DNA of 64,000 bases, from NCBI GenBank assembly GCA_013396755.1, contig VWZF01005998.1, positions 1,220,353 to 1,284,352 of the forward strand, written 5' to 3'. The translations under genes were made by a program, and so were the position numbers. Positions 13,799-38,975 of this stretch are shown here, in pieces. Numbering within the stretch: position 1 is the stretch's first letter; every line of letters starts with the position of its first letter. The notes beneath the pieces are model-generated. The model had not been told where the DNA came from. It worked only from the letters and a program-made list of their open reading frames with translations, and did no database searches. Source of the stretch: Sclerurus mexicanus (taxonomy: Eukaryota > Chordata > Aves > Passeriformes > Furnariidae).

Positions 13799-16700
13799 CA
13801 CCCTGTGTGGGTTAAGGGAAAGGCACGGAAGGCAGGAATTCCCCCCAAAAGCCCCCTTGCTTTAGCAAAACCACAGTCCTAACCTAGTTCTGCAGCATCA
13901 TGCAGGAAGACTGCAGCTCCATGCAGTTTAAATAAATGGGTTTAACTGGTGGGTTTGCTATCAAGTGTGATGGAGGGGAGGGAATACATGGCTGAGGCAG
14001 GAGGGAGAGCAACAGTGGCAGCTGGACTGGATTGGAATAGAGTGAAATAATACTCTAAGTGGGAAGAAAAAGACATTAATACCCAAGACTTTCCTCTTTG
14101 TAGAGAGATAACAAGTCTACATGAACTGGTTGTGACCAAAGGAATGGTTCCGGCACTGAAAGCTGCCTGTCACCACAGAGACAAGCAGATCCTGGGCAGC
14201 AGGGTTCTTGGGAAAAGAAGGAGCAAGAGCAAAGTGATGAGGTGATAGGACACAGGAGCTGTTGCAGCAGCTGCTGGTGTGGACTGTTGCCCTCTTAGCA
14301 TCCCTGGCAAATCTGCCTGCACCCTGTTATGAGGTTTCACAGTTACTTTGGAGTTTTTCCAGTACAACTGCTTAAAAATGAAACTGAAATACGACCTGAG
14401 AGAATAACCCATTTATTTAAATATAGATTAAGCTTAGGAGTTGGATCATTTTTGCCAGCAAACAATTTCTGCACCATGCAGCTAAAGAAAACATGATTTA
14501 CAATACATAACTATGTCTCTAAGGCATTTCTAAATCATCCCATTTTGCTGCAGCTAATCATTACACTAATGTTTTAGCCCTGTGAGTAGCTTCTGAAGAT
14601 GATGTCAACAAAGCCATCACGGCTGTGTGTGTTTCGGTGGAAAATATTTTGGGCTAAGCCTTGTGCATGGCTATTTCAATAGAAAAATATTTAAGGGAAA
14701 GTGTATTGCCATGGTAAACTACATAGAAAAATTAGGGTGCTGCATGGGAAAGAAAAGGCAAAAGTTACATACAGAGACAAAGCCAAAAGCTGCATTTCAC
14801 AACATTTTATTCAATTATCCATGCATTTTTTGCATTAGCTGCTCCTTTGATGAGTGATGCTTTCACAGAGCAGCCAATGCAGCACAGGGTCTGAGTCTGT
14901 GCTACATAGACTGACTGTATAACAGGGTGGTTTATCTAAGAGGATTCCCTGGTGTTGAGGAGAGACTCAGGCCAAGAGCTTCCTGCCAAAGGGGTGCCAA
15001 CTGGTAATGCAAGCATGGAGCTTCCCTGGATGCTTCTACCTGTTGCATCTTTCCAAAGCTGAATGCAAATATTTGTGGGGATCATCCTTGTAGTATTTTT
15101 GGGAAGATGTGGAGAAAATTCTAAGGAGGTAGTTGCACAGACTTCTGCTCACTGTGCAGAAGTCAAGTGAAATACAGATTATGTGAATGTTAGTTTCTTA
15201 TCCTGGCCTTTCAAATTCTTTGATGTTATGGTGATTTAGTACTTTAATATTCATGCTTCTACAGATTAGTTCTGAGATGGCCAAAACGCTGGACAGCAGT
15301 CCTTGGCATTTTGGACATTTTTAACTGCTTCTGATACAAGCCACATCAGCAATGATACTCCTGTTGATAGCAGAGGCTGCATCACAGAATCATTATTGTA
15401 CTTTGTCACTGAGTCAGTGTGGGGCTGCAAATCCCATTTATTTCCATAAACTGAACTCTAAATTCCCTTTGCAAATACACTTCATATACCGGAATGTACC
15501 TGTCTGGTTCAGTGAGAACTCCTTCACATACAGAACAAGCTATTCTGGAGGAAAGGTCACTTCAAACTAGACTAAAGGCTCTGTTCACATGAGCCATATG
15601 TCCATGAGGATTTATTTGGTGACAGTACTGGCTTTAGTAACTCTGGCTTTTTTTCCTGCCAGCTCCCTCTCTTCCCACCAATTGTTCTTGTGCTGCTCCC
15701 TGCACTGTGCCAGCAGAATTGTTTGTGTCCTGCTTCGTGAACACACAAGGAAACTGATCTAATACAACTAGGCAGAAAGGAGATGTGCTGTTTGTTTTCT
15801 TCTGCCTGTTCACTTGGCTTGTGTGATTCACTACACAGCTACATAAATCACTCTTTGGCAGAAAAGGACAGGTGGAAGCAGGAGAAATTAGGTGGATGGG
15901 GTGGGATGGGACTGCCCAAGCCACACTGTTGCTGAATATGAAGCCACAGTCTGAGATAACACTTTACTGACACTGCACGGTGCTGCCCCTCTGCCATCAT
16001 GGCAGCAGAGCTGTAAGAGTATCACAGAGAGTTCTATACCTTAGGTCAAATTCTTTCACCCTTGAAGATATACCATGAAGTGGCACACAGGGAGATTTCA
16101 GGAGATTGCTGACCTGTAGCTCACCACTACTGTAATGATGAGATCTCGTTTCTTAGCCATCTTTCACTCCTGGCTGCAGCTTCCTTTCTGGTGGTCATCA
16201 GAGAGTTTGCATTAGTCTGGTTTTGCCCATTAGCTAAAGAGATGGGATCAAGTTACTTTATGCTTGATCAATTTTCTTCTGGGTTGGTGAGCTGAACTGG
16301 TTCATTTGTACCTTTTGAAAGCAGAGCTCATGGAAGTGCAGTGGTGGAAAACCAGAACTAGGAACAAGAAGGTGGTTTGGAAAGGGAGGTGGATGAAATA
16401 TCCTTCCTTCAGTAGTGCTGAACTGCAAGATCAACTCAGCTGTCTCATCTTCTGATTCAGATACATCTTCCATTTTTTTATGCAGGTTGTTAGCTCTAGC
16501 AGATGGATAAAACATATAAGTTTTATCCATATCATCTTGAACTTCTGCAGCAAGATTTAAATGTGTGAGCTGTTCCTTGCTTTCAGAGCATGAGTCAGCT
16601 AAAGGTTTCACCAATTAATCTTTTAAAAGTGAGAGGGGGGAAAAGGCTGCAGCCTTTTCTGGCTGTTGCACTCCCGTTACACAAAAGGGATGCTATGGGT

Positions 16701-17479
16701 TTCTGCGTTGATACTTTTTCATTGGTTTCTAATGTTGCTGTTTTTGTAAGGCAAAAAACTATGTTAGCTGTCAGACTTACAAACTCAACTGGTGTTCTGA
16801 AAATCCAGCCATGTTTTCAGAATGTTAATAAAAATACCAGTAAAAGAGCCTCTGTAACTGGAGATGAACTGACAGGGCAATTGACAATACATGGAGCAGA
16901 ACAGAAACAACCTCAGTTGCCATGGTTGTGTTTTCCCATTGAGTTAATAGAATTAAAAAAAAATACTTTTTTTCCAGTTAATTCAGTATTTCTGACTTAT
17001 ACACACATAGAAAACAGTAATAATAAGAAGAAATACTTTTTATAGAGCAGCTGCTGTTATCATGTCATTTAAGTGCAGGGCCATCACTATACATAAAATA
17101 ACTCTTACCTAAGGCAGCATAGTATCAGGGGCAGCACAAAGGCCAGGGCCCCACTGTAAACACAGCTCTAAAAACTCAGCTGCTTCACTGAGTAACAGGA
17201 GAGGTTTGGAGACAACATGTATCACCTGCGGAAAATACCTCTCCACGTTCCCTGTGGCAGTAAGAACAAGAAGCTTGTTTTCCAGGGCTCTGCTCTTTTA
17301 TCTCTGCCCATTAGCTCTCTATTCCATGCATCCTCCTTTCCCAGCACAGCACAGCCCCTCATCCTTAAGATGGCAAAATTCAGTGCTGCCTACACAGTTA
17401 AGAAACCCCAAGCTAATTCTAAGACTCTCTAGACCACCGCTCTTTCTTACATTCTTTCTTACATATCCTCTACTGTCTG
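13799..17479. other. Intergenic DNA with two unexplained overlapping open frames
   Basis: Mostly featureless. Two longer frames lie close together: - 16258-16614 (118 codons, with an acidic stretch containing SESEDET) and + 16590-17045 (151 codons). Neither resembles a protein I know. On the - strand, coding-like peptide passes from one frame to another, which could mean a decayed processed pseudogene or could be chance. Confidence 0.4.
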
Positions 17480-19792
17480 ATCTTGGACACAAAAGTATTG
17501 GGCCACCTAGGCCAGGTGATTGCCAAAATCACCACCAGAAGAAGACAGGAGGTTGAGGTCCTTCTGTTTTATGTAAACTACTTGAAGCATATCAAGGAAG
17601 AAAGATGCCAGGATGTCTTGCTGCACTTACTAAAACAAGAGCAAGCTGGTCAAAGGTGTGAAGGTGTAGTCTTGGCTGCAGCTAACACAAGACTGTACAC
17701 CTGAAAATCTTGAGAGAAATGAGCAAGGCAAGTACTAGAATCACAATCCTGTACTTCAGGAAAGCAGGTTTTGGCCTGCTTGGGAATATTCTTGGTAGGA
17801 TCCAACAGGAGACTGACCTTGAGGGCATGAGGACCAGGGCAGCTGGTTGATCTTCAAGAAGAACATTCAAGAAAAAAAAGAGCAGTCTCTTCTTGCAGAA
17901 GACCAAGCAAGTATGGCAGGAGGCCAGCATGGATGTATAAGGGACTCCCAGCTGAGCTGCAACACAAAAAGGAAATGTATGAAAAGTGGAAGCACAGATG
18001 GGCTGCCCAGGAGGAGCACAGAGACATGGAGCATGCAGGGCAGGTGTCAGGAAAGTCAAAGGGAGATGAAACCAGATGGGTAGGTGAAGGTTAAGAGGAA
18101 AGGCTTCTGTAGGTACACTGGCAGCAAAAGAAAGGCTGAGAAAAATACAGGTCCAGGCAGACACAGTGACAAAGGACATGAAAAAGGCTGAGATGCACAA
18201 AGTTTTTTTTGTCATGGTTTTCACTGATATGGTCTGCCCTCAGTCTTCCCAGTTCCCCAAGGCTAGTAGCAGTCCATGGGAGTGAAGCAGTGCCCAGCAC
18301 AGGAGTAAGGGAATACTGAAGCCAACTGGCCATACACAAGTCCACAAGACCAGATGGTGTGCAATGAAGGCTGCTGGAGGAGACGGTCAATGTCATTGTG
18401 AGGTTCTATTATTGAAAAGTTATGGGAATCTGGGGAGGCTTCTGGTTACCGGATATGATTAGAGGTTACACCTGTCTTCCAGGGGTAAGAAGAAAGATGT
18501 AGGGAATGATGGACTAGTTTACGTAACCTCAGTATCTGGGGAGGTGATGGAGCAAATTCTCCTGGAAGCCAGGTCCAAGGACATGAAGGACAAGAAGGTA
18601 ATTGCTAGCATGTATTAACCAAGTCAAATAGATTGGTTTCTACAATGTGATGACTATCTATGTGGACAAAAAGGGAGCTATGGATGCTCTAAAGGTTTTT
18701 CAAAGCTTTTGATATGTCTTTCTATATTATTCCTACAGTCAACTTGGTGTCATATGGCTGAATAAGTGGACTACAAGGCAGATGGAAAATTGGCTTGGCC
18801 ATTGTTTCAAAGACTGATCAGTGGTACAAAGTTACCCTGGCTGCAGGTTACTAGCGGCATCCCTCAGGGATTGGTGCTGGGGCCAGTACTATTTAATGTC
18901 TGTTACTGATGAACTGGATGATGCAATGGGGGCAATCACAGCAAATCTGCAGACAATCCTATGCTGAGGGTGTATGATTGATATGCTGGAGGTCAGGACT
19001 TCTATGCAGTGTCCTAGGCAGGTTGGAGGAATGGAATTACAGGAACTTCATGCAGTTCAACAAAGGCAAGTGCAAAGTCCTGCACTAGAGGAAAAATAGC
19101 CTTATGCAACAGCAAAGGTCAGGTGTCAACAAAGGAGTGTAGAGTGAAAAGACTTGGAGGTCCTGGTATACAACAAGTGGAACCTAAGTCAGGAGAGTGT
19201 CCTTGAGGCAAAGAAGGTAAACCACACACGGGGCTGTTATTAGCAAGAGTTATTAGCCAGTAAGTAAAGGGAAGTGGTTCTTCCCCTGTTTGACACTCGT
19301 GAGACCACATCTTACAAGAGTCCAGGTTTGAGCTCCCCAGTACAAGAAATACTGTGATATGCTGGATTGAGCCCAGTACAAAGCCACCATGCTGATCAGG
19401 GGACTGGAACTCATGATGTATGAAGACATCCTGAAAGAACTGAGTCTGTTTGGCCTTCAGAAAAAGCTGAGGAGGAAGCTTATTGCTGTCTACACCTCTC
19501 TAATAGAAGAATGAAAAGAACACAGACACAGGGAAAGGATGAGAGGCAAAGGACACAAATTGAAGCATGTGAATTTCTGACTATTTACAAGTTACAGATT
19601 ACCATGAGGCTAGTAAAACCTTGAAAAGAGGGGATCACAGTGGCTGCAAAATGCTTTGCTTTGAAGGTACTCATAACTGGACTCAATGAGGCCTTGAGGT
19701 ACTGGCTTTATCTAGCCCTTCTTTGAGCAGGGGTTAGAGATTATCAGCTTTGGAGGTCCCTTCCAACCTACATCATCCCATAATTCTATGAA
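17480..19792 (+). mobile_element. CR1 LINE remnant with decayed ORF2 (endonuclease end, reverse transcriptase, 3' end)
   Basis: A sense-oriented CR1 of about 2.3 kb, read by joining frames. Near 17.70 kb LKILREMSK...FRKAGFGLLGNILGR matches the region after the endonuclease. Near 17.9 kb there is GRRPAWMYKGL...HKKEMYEKWKHRW, and near 18.2 kb KAEMHKVFFVMVFT. Near 18.57 kb HMKDKKVI-like sequence appears (seen as GHEGQEGN/DMKDKKVIAS), and near 18.85 kb the reverse transcriptase block VTSGIPQGLVLGPVLFN. Near 19.4 kb YEDILKELSLFGLQKKLR precedes the noncoding tail, which ends with GGTCCCTTCCAACCTACATC and ATTCTATGAA. Numerous stops and frameshifts show that it is dead. The 5' part of the element is missing or unrecognisable, so the left boundary is approximate. 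Confidence 0.88.
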
Positions 19793-21400
19793 GAAGTGTG
19801 CCTGGAAGAGAATGAATGAAAGGAGTGAGACTGATTTACTTTCAACCCGCATCTACAAAAAGTATTTCCATGTCCCTGAATCATCCAGAAATAGCCTGGT
19901 ATGTATTACAAAAACAAACAAACAAACAAAAAAAAACCCCAAACAAACCCCCCCAACCAGACCATCTCTTAAAATCCCATGTCTTCAAGACATTCCAGAA
20001 ATTTTCTGACATTTACTATTGCAATCCTATGAGAACTCACACTCAGCAAAATCTTTACATATAGATATATCAAATCCAGACCTCCCAAGTACCCACCACG
20101 TGCTTTTAAAATACCTCTAAATCACTACTTGAAACTCACTGCAGATTTTTTAAAAAAAAATTAACTGTTCTCTCATTTTCATCTATGCACTATGTCAAGG
20201 GCCCTATTGCTTCCAAGTTAATATACGTATGGTAGTTACAGAACAGTATTATACTAAAAAAGTAATTAAACAAATAAACAAATAATGAACAATGATATAG
20301 TATTTTTTATAATACCGCTCTGGAATGTAAGAAATACTTCTCCCATAACACCGGTTAGAAACTGCGGTACAGAAAGGCACAGAGGCCTTCCCAAGAGAAT
20401 CTCAGCAGAGCACAAATTGAAGCAAATTCTCTGAACTTTCAAGCTTGTGTTCAACCACACAACCAATTCTTTAAATAGATACTTGATGAAATGTACTGTG
20501 ATGTTGGGAAACTCAGCTCCCCTGGTTTACCTGCCTTTCAAGTCTTTCAATAAAGCAAAAAAAGGCAAATGGTTTAGACTAAGAAGTGTACAGTGAGATC
20601 AGCAGGATTGCCAGTAGTGAAGGAAGTCCTCTAGCATCTGGAAGACAGCAGAAGGTATAGACCTGGCTGGACACAGTAAGTTAGTGACGGAGACTGAACT
20701 GGTTGTTTCTGGGTGCGGGTGAGGAACCTCTCTGCATGCTGGCCAAGAATCACAGGCTGGCTGAGGCTTTCACTTTCCTTATGATTCAGATGTGGAGTAG
20801 AAGGTGCAGCTGGCCATCTGGAGCACGTCAGCTGACAGCTGCACAACGAAGGGGAACTGTCTTCTCTCCACTTGCTCAAGGGCACCCACAGGGAGAAGTT
20901 AAAAATTCTCACCACTGAAAACTTCGTGCCTGCCCTTCTTTCAACACATCCACAGCAGTCGTGATTTAGTCTAAGACACCAATCTAAAAAACGTCCTGTC
21001 TTATTTTAAAACCATGCCTATGTATTTTCCCACAAACACTTTTAGCAAAGGCTTGATCTCACAGCAGAGACCTGGGCAGAGCTTTTCATTATAAACTACC
21101 ACCTTTTGCTATGTAATGCTTCATTGGAGTCTACAGTTCTGCAGAAGAGAGCCTGTTTATTGCTAAAAACACTATGGTACCTGTGCCATTTGAAGTGTAT
21201 CTCTTCCTCTTTTATCTCTGAAGTCTACGCGAGATTAAATTTCGCACACAGGGCATGGCTCACCTCTGTCACTGCCCTCAAAGCTTTTTTGGGACTGGAA
21301 CGTCTCCCTCAGGGAGGAAAGACTTGTTTCTGCCCCTACAAGAAAAGCAGATAAGATGATGCTGTGCCTGTGGGCAGATTACTTTCATCTTTTGTTAGTG
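19793..21400. other. Intergenic DNA upstream of the EED promoter
   Basis: About 1.6 kb lying between the CR1 3' end and the T-rich tract before the EED CpG island. Apart from the A-rich tract at its left end, I see no gene, RNA or repeat consensus. Confidence 0.55.
19908..19960. repeat. (CAAA)n / A-rich low-complexity tract
   Basis: Repeated CAAA units run into poly-A and then into AC-rich sequence. The tract begins about 115 bp after the CR1 3' end, so it is not that element's own tail. Confidence 0.85.
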
Positions 21401-21443
21401 GTGTTTTTTTTTTGTTTTTTTCTTTGTTTGTTTGGTTTTTTTT
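21401..21443. repeat. T-rich low-complexity tract
   Basis: Runs of T interrupted by single G (TTTG units). It lies about 250 bp before the CpG island. Confidence 0.85.
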
Positions 21444-21483
21444 ACTGTTCACGATTATTATGACTCTGGGACCTGTGGTTTCT

Positions 21484-21500
21484 GAAATAAATAAATAAAA
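21484..21500. repeat. (AAAT)n microsatellite
   Basis: A short perfect array of AAAT units just left of the EED promoter region. Confidence 0.85.
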
Positions 21501-21809
21501 ACCTGGCAAGTGCGTTTATTTCATTTACAGCTGCAGAAGGAGCTTGCTAGGGGGTACACAAGCAGGCAGCAGAGTAGAGCCTGTTTTTCTCATCCGGAAT
21601 CGCTATTTTCAAACTTGTGGGACAACAGAAGGCACAAGGGGAAAAAACCAACAAAACCTTTACGTACAGAGGGGCCGTTCCCACCCGTGGCGACAGGGGC
21701 CGCTTGTTGCTCCCTCACACGCGTGCTCGGGCTACACGCCGCGGTCGGCAAGGGCGGCGGGGGGCCCTGCGGGACCGGGGTGAGGCCCGGGGTGAGGCCC
21801 TCACGCCGC

Positions 21810-22102
21810 NNNNNNNNNNNNNNNNNNNNNNNNNNNNNNNNNNNNNNNNNNNNNNNNNNNNNNNNNNNNNNNNNNNNNNNNNNNNNNNNNNNNNNNNNNN
21901 NNNNNNNNNNNNNNNNNNNNNNNNNNNNNNNNNNNNNNNNNNNNNNNNNNNNNNNNNNNNNNNNNNNNNNNNNNNNNNNNNNNNNNNNNNNNNNNNNNNN
22001 NNNNNNNNNNNNNNNNNNNNNNNNNNNNNNNNNNNNNNNNNNNNNNNNNNNNNNNNNNNNNNNNNNNNNNNNNNNNNNNNNNNNNNNNNNNNNNNNNNNN
22101 NN
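21810..22102. other. Assembly gap (293 N)
   Basis: An unbroken run of N inside the CpG island. Its right edge abuts a tandem repeat, so the gap probably covers more copies of that repeat together with very GC-rich sequence, and the true length may differ from 293. Confidence 0.99.
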
Positions 22103-22219
22103 GAGGGGACACCCCCGGACCGGCCGGAGGGGACATGGCCAGAGGGGACACCCCCGGACCGGCCGGAGGGGACATGGCCTGAGAGGACACCCCCGGACCG
22201 GCCGGAGGGGACACGGCGG
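22103..22219. repeat. 39-bp GC-rich minisatellite, 3 visible copies
   Basis: Three head-to-tail units occupy 22103-22141, 22142-22180 and 22181-22219. Each starts GAGGGGACACCCCCGGACCG and continues GCCGGAGGGGACATGGCC. Copies 1 and 2 differ only in the last base. Copy 3 has one change near the start (GAGAGG) and a diverged end (ACACGGCGG). The period is a multiple of 3, so all frames stay open through it, giving a 13-residue repeat such as RGHPRTGRRGHGQ. I treat that as a by-product and not as coding sequence. More copies probably lie in the adjoining gap. Confidence 0.95.
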
Positions 22220-22989
22220 TGTCAGCGCGTCTCCCGCCCGCCTGGGCTCGGGGGCCGCCGGAGGGAGGTCCCGGTGTAAGAGAGCTGGGGGGGCTTGGGG
22301 GGACGACACTCTCTTTGCCTCCACGTGGGTGAGGGAGGATTTGAGACCCGACGTGTGAGAGCTCTGTCTCTGTCTCGAGCTCTGCTTCCAAGCCTCAGAC
22401 TTTATTATTTTTTCTCTTTTTCTTTTGTTTGTTTTTTTCCCCTTGCAAAACGGTTTTCCGTTGTTCCCGCAGTTTTGCATCGTGTGTCCTCACTGTCACT
22501 TTGTAAAGTACCACTCGGCCGAAGTTTATGTTGTGCAGCCCCTTGGCGATTGAGGAGTAGGAGAGCTCCTGTCAGTATGAGACGGCAGCAGGGGGTGGGG
22601 ACCGTAATCTCTTAAATTAGGTTAAACGCTAGTGTTCAGAGCAGAGGTAATGTGATTGATATAGAATAATTTTGTACCTGAAAGGTAAACTTAATCTGAG
22701 GTACTGAGCAGTCTCTTTATGTAGATGTGCAGGGTGTTATTTGTCTGTTAATTTCGTGCAGTGTGCATTTTCTGGTTATAGCACTTATCCAGTAAGTGTG
22801 GGATCTGGACCATGTCCCCCACAACCTGTAGAAGTGCTGCTTGTGAGGTGACAGGCAGGTTTGAGATGCTCCATAGCAGTGCTACTGATTTTTTTTTTTT
22901 CTTGCATTGCTCATCAGCATTTGAGAATCGGATTGTAATTTGGTGACAGATGTTCAGGTTTACTTTGGTGTCAGTTGTAGGCTATCAGT

Positions 22990-23164
22990 GACCACAGAAC
23001 ACGTTGCCGTGTGAAGTTGTGGATGCCCCATCCCTGGAGGTGTTCAAGGCCAGGCTGAATGGGGCTTTGAGCATATTGGTCTAGTGGAAGGTGTTGGTGG
23101 GCATTGGAAGTAGATGATCTTTAAGGTCCCTTCCAACATAAACCATTCTGTGATTATATGATTC
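22990..23164 (+). mobile_element. CR1 LINE 3' end fragment
   Basis: It contains GATGCCCCATCCCTGGAGGT, TTCAAGGCCAGGCTGAATGG, TAGATGATCTTTAAGGTCCC, TTCCAACATAAACC and ends ATTCTGTGATTATATGATT. These are the ordered hallmarks of a CR1 tail in sense orientation. It is 5'-truncated, as most avian CR1 copies are. It sits in what should be EED intron 1. Confidence 0.93.
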
Positions 23165-24758
23165 CTCATGTGGGTTGCCTCAATGGTGAAGGGATTTCCT
23201 TTTCAAGAGTTTGTTACTGGACTCCGCTACTCCTGAAAGATGGGGGATTCTGTTTAAAAGTTGACATAATAGGGTTGATTTAGAGAAAGGATGTGGTTTA
23301 TTCCACAGGTATCCATGTGCATGTTTGCCATTTATGTGGTAGTTGCAGATACGTGGTGTAGTTGCACCCTGGTGTTCTTACATTGACAATATCTGGCTAG
23401 TCCAGAGGAAACTTCAGCCTTGTCAAGTATTAAAATTCTGGCTAGCAAGTGTGCTTGGGAAATGAGAATTTGGCAAAGCCTGAAATTTTTTAAGGTCAAA
23501 AAGAGATTGGAAAATATAAAAATTGTTTAACTAGGTTACACGTTAGTGGAGGGTTGGCTCCTTTAGGGGTGCAGTGTGAAGGGCATGACTCCAGGTTTGG
23601 GCAGTACTTACAGGCTTGTGTGGCATCATTCCTCCTTTTTCTCCCCTTCATATCCCGATTTTCAGTGTTTTTGGCAAAGACCGGTTCCACCTCTACAGGC
23701 TTTTGATTCTGTTGACACAGACATGAAACTGGGACAAAGAATAAATGCTTGGTGGGGATTGGTGTATTAATGTTTATAGTTGACCTCATTCCATATTCCT
23801 AGTGGAGCTCCTAACACAGCTTCATGTTACACTTAATCTCCTTCAGTGACAGGCTGTTATCTGCCTCTGTCTCTCTGAGTTCAGATCTAGAAATTGCATG
23901 GCCTCGGGAAGAATTGTTTTCCCCCCATTACTCTGATAGAAAATGGATGGACTACGTTGCCAGAAAAAGACCCCCAAAGAGTTGATTTTTTGCAATCTGA
24001 TAGTACTCCGATGGAAGCACAGGGTTGGCGGTTACAATGCAGGTGAAGTGTGCTGTCATGGGTGATACAGGGAAATGTCCTTTTGTGTCCTGCAGTCAGA
24101 CTGCACACGAAATTGTAGTTTCTATTGATTGTCCAAAGCTGATCTAAAATCACATAGCAGAAGGTTGTTTTGCGTATCCCTTTTCAGTTTTTCCCATTCT
24201 TAGCTCTGCCTGCTAATGACTGGGGGGTAGTTGGATTAGTTAGCTGATCAGAACTTAGGTTCTAGTGAAAGCAAGTGTCTGTGGGAAGGAGCAAGAGGGG
24301 GAGCTGGGACTTCCTCTTCTGGTAGCAGTGCAGACTTGCTGCAGAACCATGCTGTGACTGATGCTGGTGAGGGTGTACAGAAGTCTCATAATGGCTCAGT
24401 TCTTGGAGTGTACAGACATCATGCTTTTACACAAACAGCTCTTCCTTCAGTACTTCAGAAGTCCTCATTTCATCTGGATCAAAGATGTTTTCTAGGGGGA
24501 GCAGCTGCTTTATCTTTAAACATTTTCTTAAGAGCAGCTACCAGTATTCTGAAGAAACTCCACTAGATCACAGTTCACGTCTCTCCCTCTTGGATTAATC
24601 CTTGTGGTACTCATGTTCTGTTTCTAGGGAGGAATGCTATTACGTTAGCAATAGATTTAAATACTTGAATCTAAATAACACCAGGTCTTATGGAGGAGGA
24701 GAAAAAGTGAAAAGGTGAAGTGCTGCAAGATTAGTCGAATTTATGCAGCAGTTAATAA

Positions 24759-38777
<14,019 letters not shown>

Positions 38778-38975
38778 ATTACTTTTTCTTAATTCATAGT
38801 AGAAGATATATTTTCAAATTATAATATAGTCTGTTAACTTGCTAGTACAGTAGATGCATTTAGTGTAGACTTTCTCGAAGGTTCAGCTGGCTGGAGCTGA
38901 ACTTAGTGATGTTTACATTCTGTGTATTGTTCTGCTTGAAATTGCTGCTTTTAATAAAAAGAAGTATTTTTGTAA
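38778..38975 (+). terminator. EED: EED 3' UTR and likely polyadenylation region
   Basis: An AATAAA hexamer at 38953-38958 lies about 175 bp after the stop and is followed by a GT/T-rich stretch (TTTTTGTAAAGTTTTCTG), a usual cleavage context. A longer alternative 3' UTR is possible. Confidence 0.65.

Larger units (their letters stand above)
21660..22350 (+). promoter_or_regulatory. EED: CpG island, EED promoter and presumed exon 1 region
   Basis: Base composition changes abruptly from AT-rich to strongly GC- and CpG-rich (CGGGACCGGGG, GGCCGGAGG and similar) over about 0.7 kb, then returns to AT-rich. It is the only such island upstream of EED exon 2 in this window, at the expected distance for the first exon. 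The initiator exon is not readable on either side of the N run. Exon 1, coding about 38 residues if the bird protein matches the human length, is therefore inferred to lie inside the gap. Confidence 0.75.

Noticed and set aside
15376..15395. Possible antisense CR1 end (ATCACAGAATCAT)
   Set aside because: The match stops after 13 bases and is not followed by the expected GGTTGGAA...GACC sequence.
1..21400. PICALM 5' exons expected on the left
   Set aside because: No ANTH-domain start peptide or second CpG island is present in this arm.
21510..22480. Long ORFs on both strands across the CpG island (for example + 21510-22358 and - 21590-22480)
   Set aside because: They are open only because they run through 293 N and a 39-bp repeat whose period is a multiple of three.
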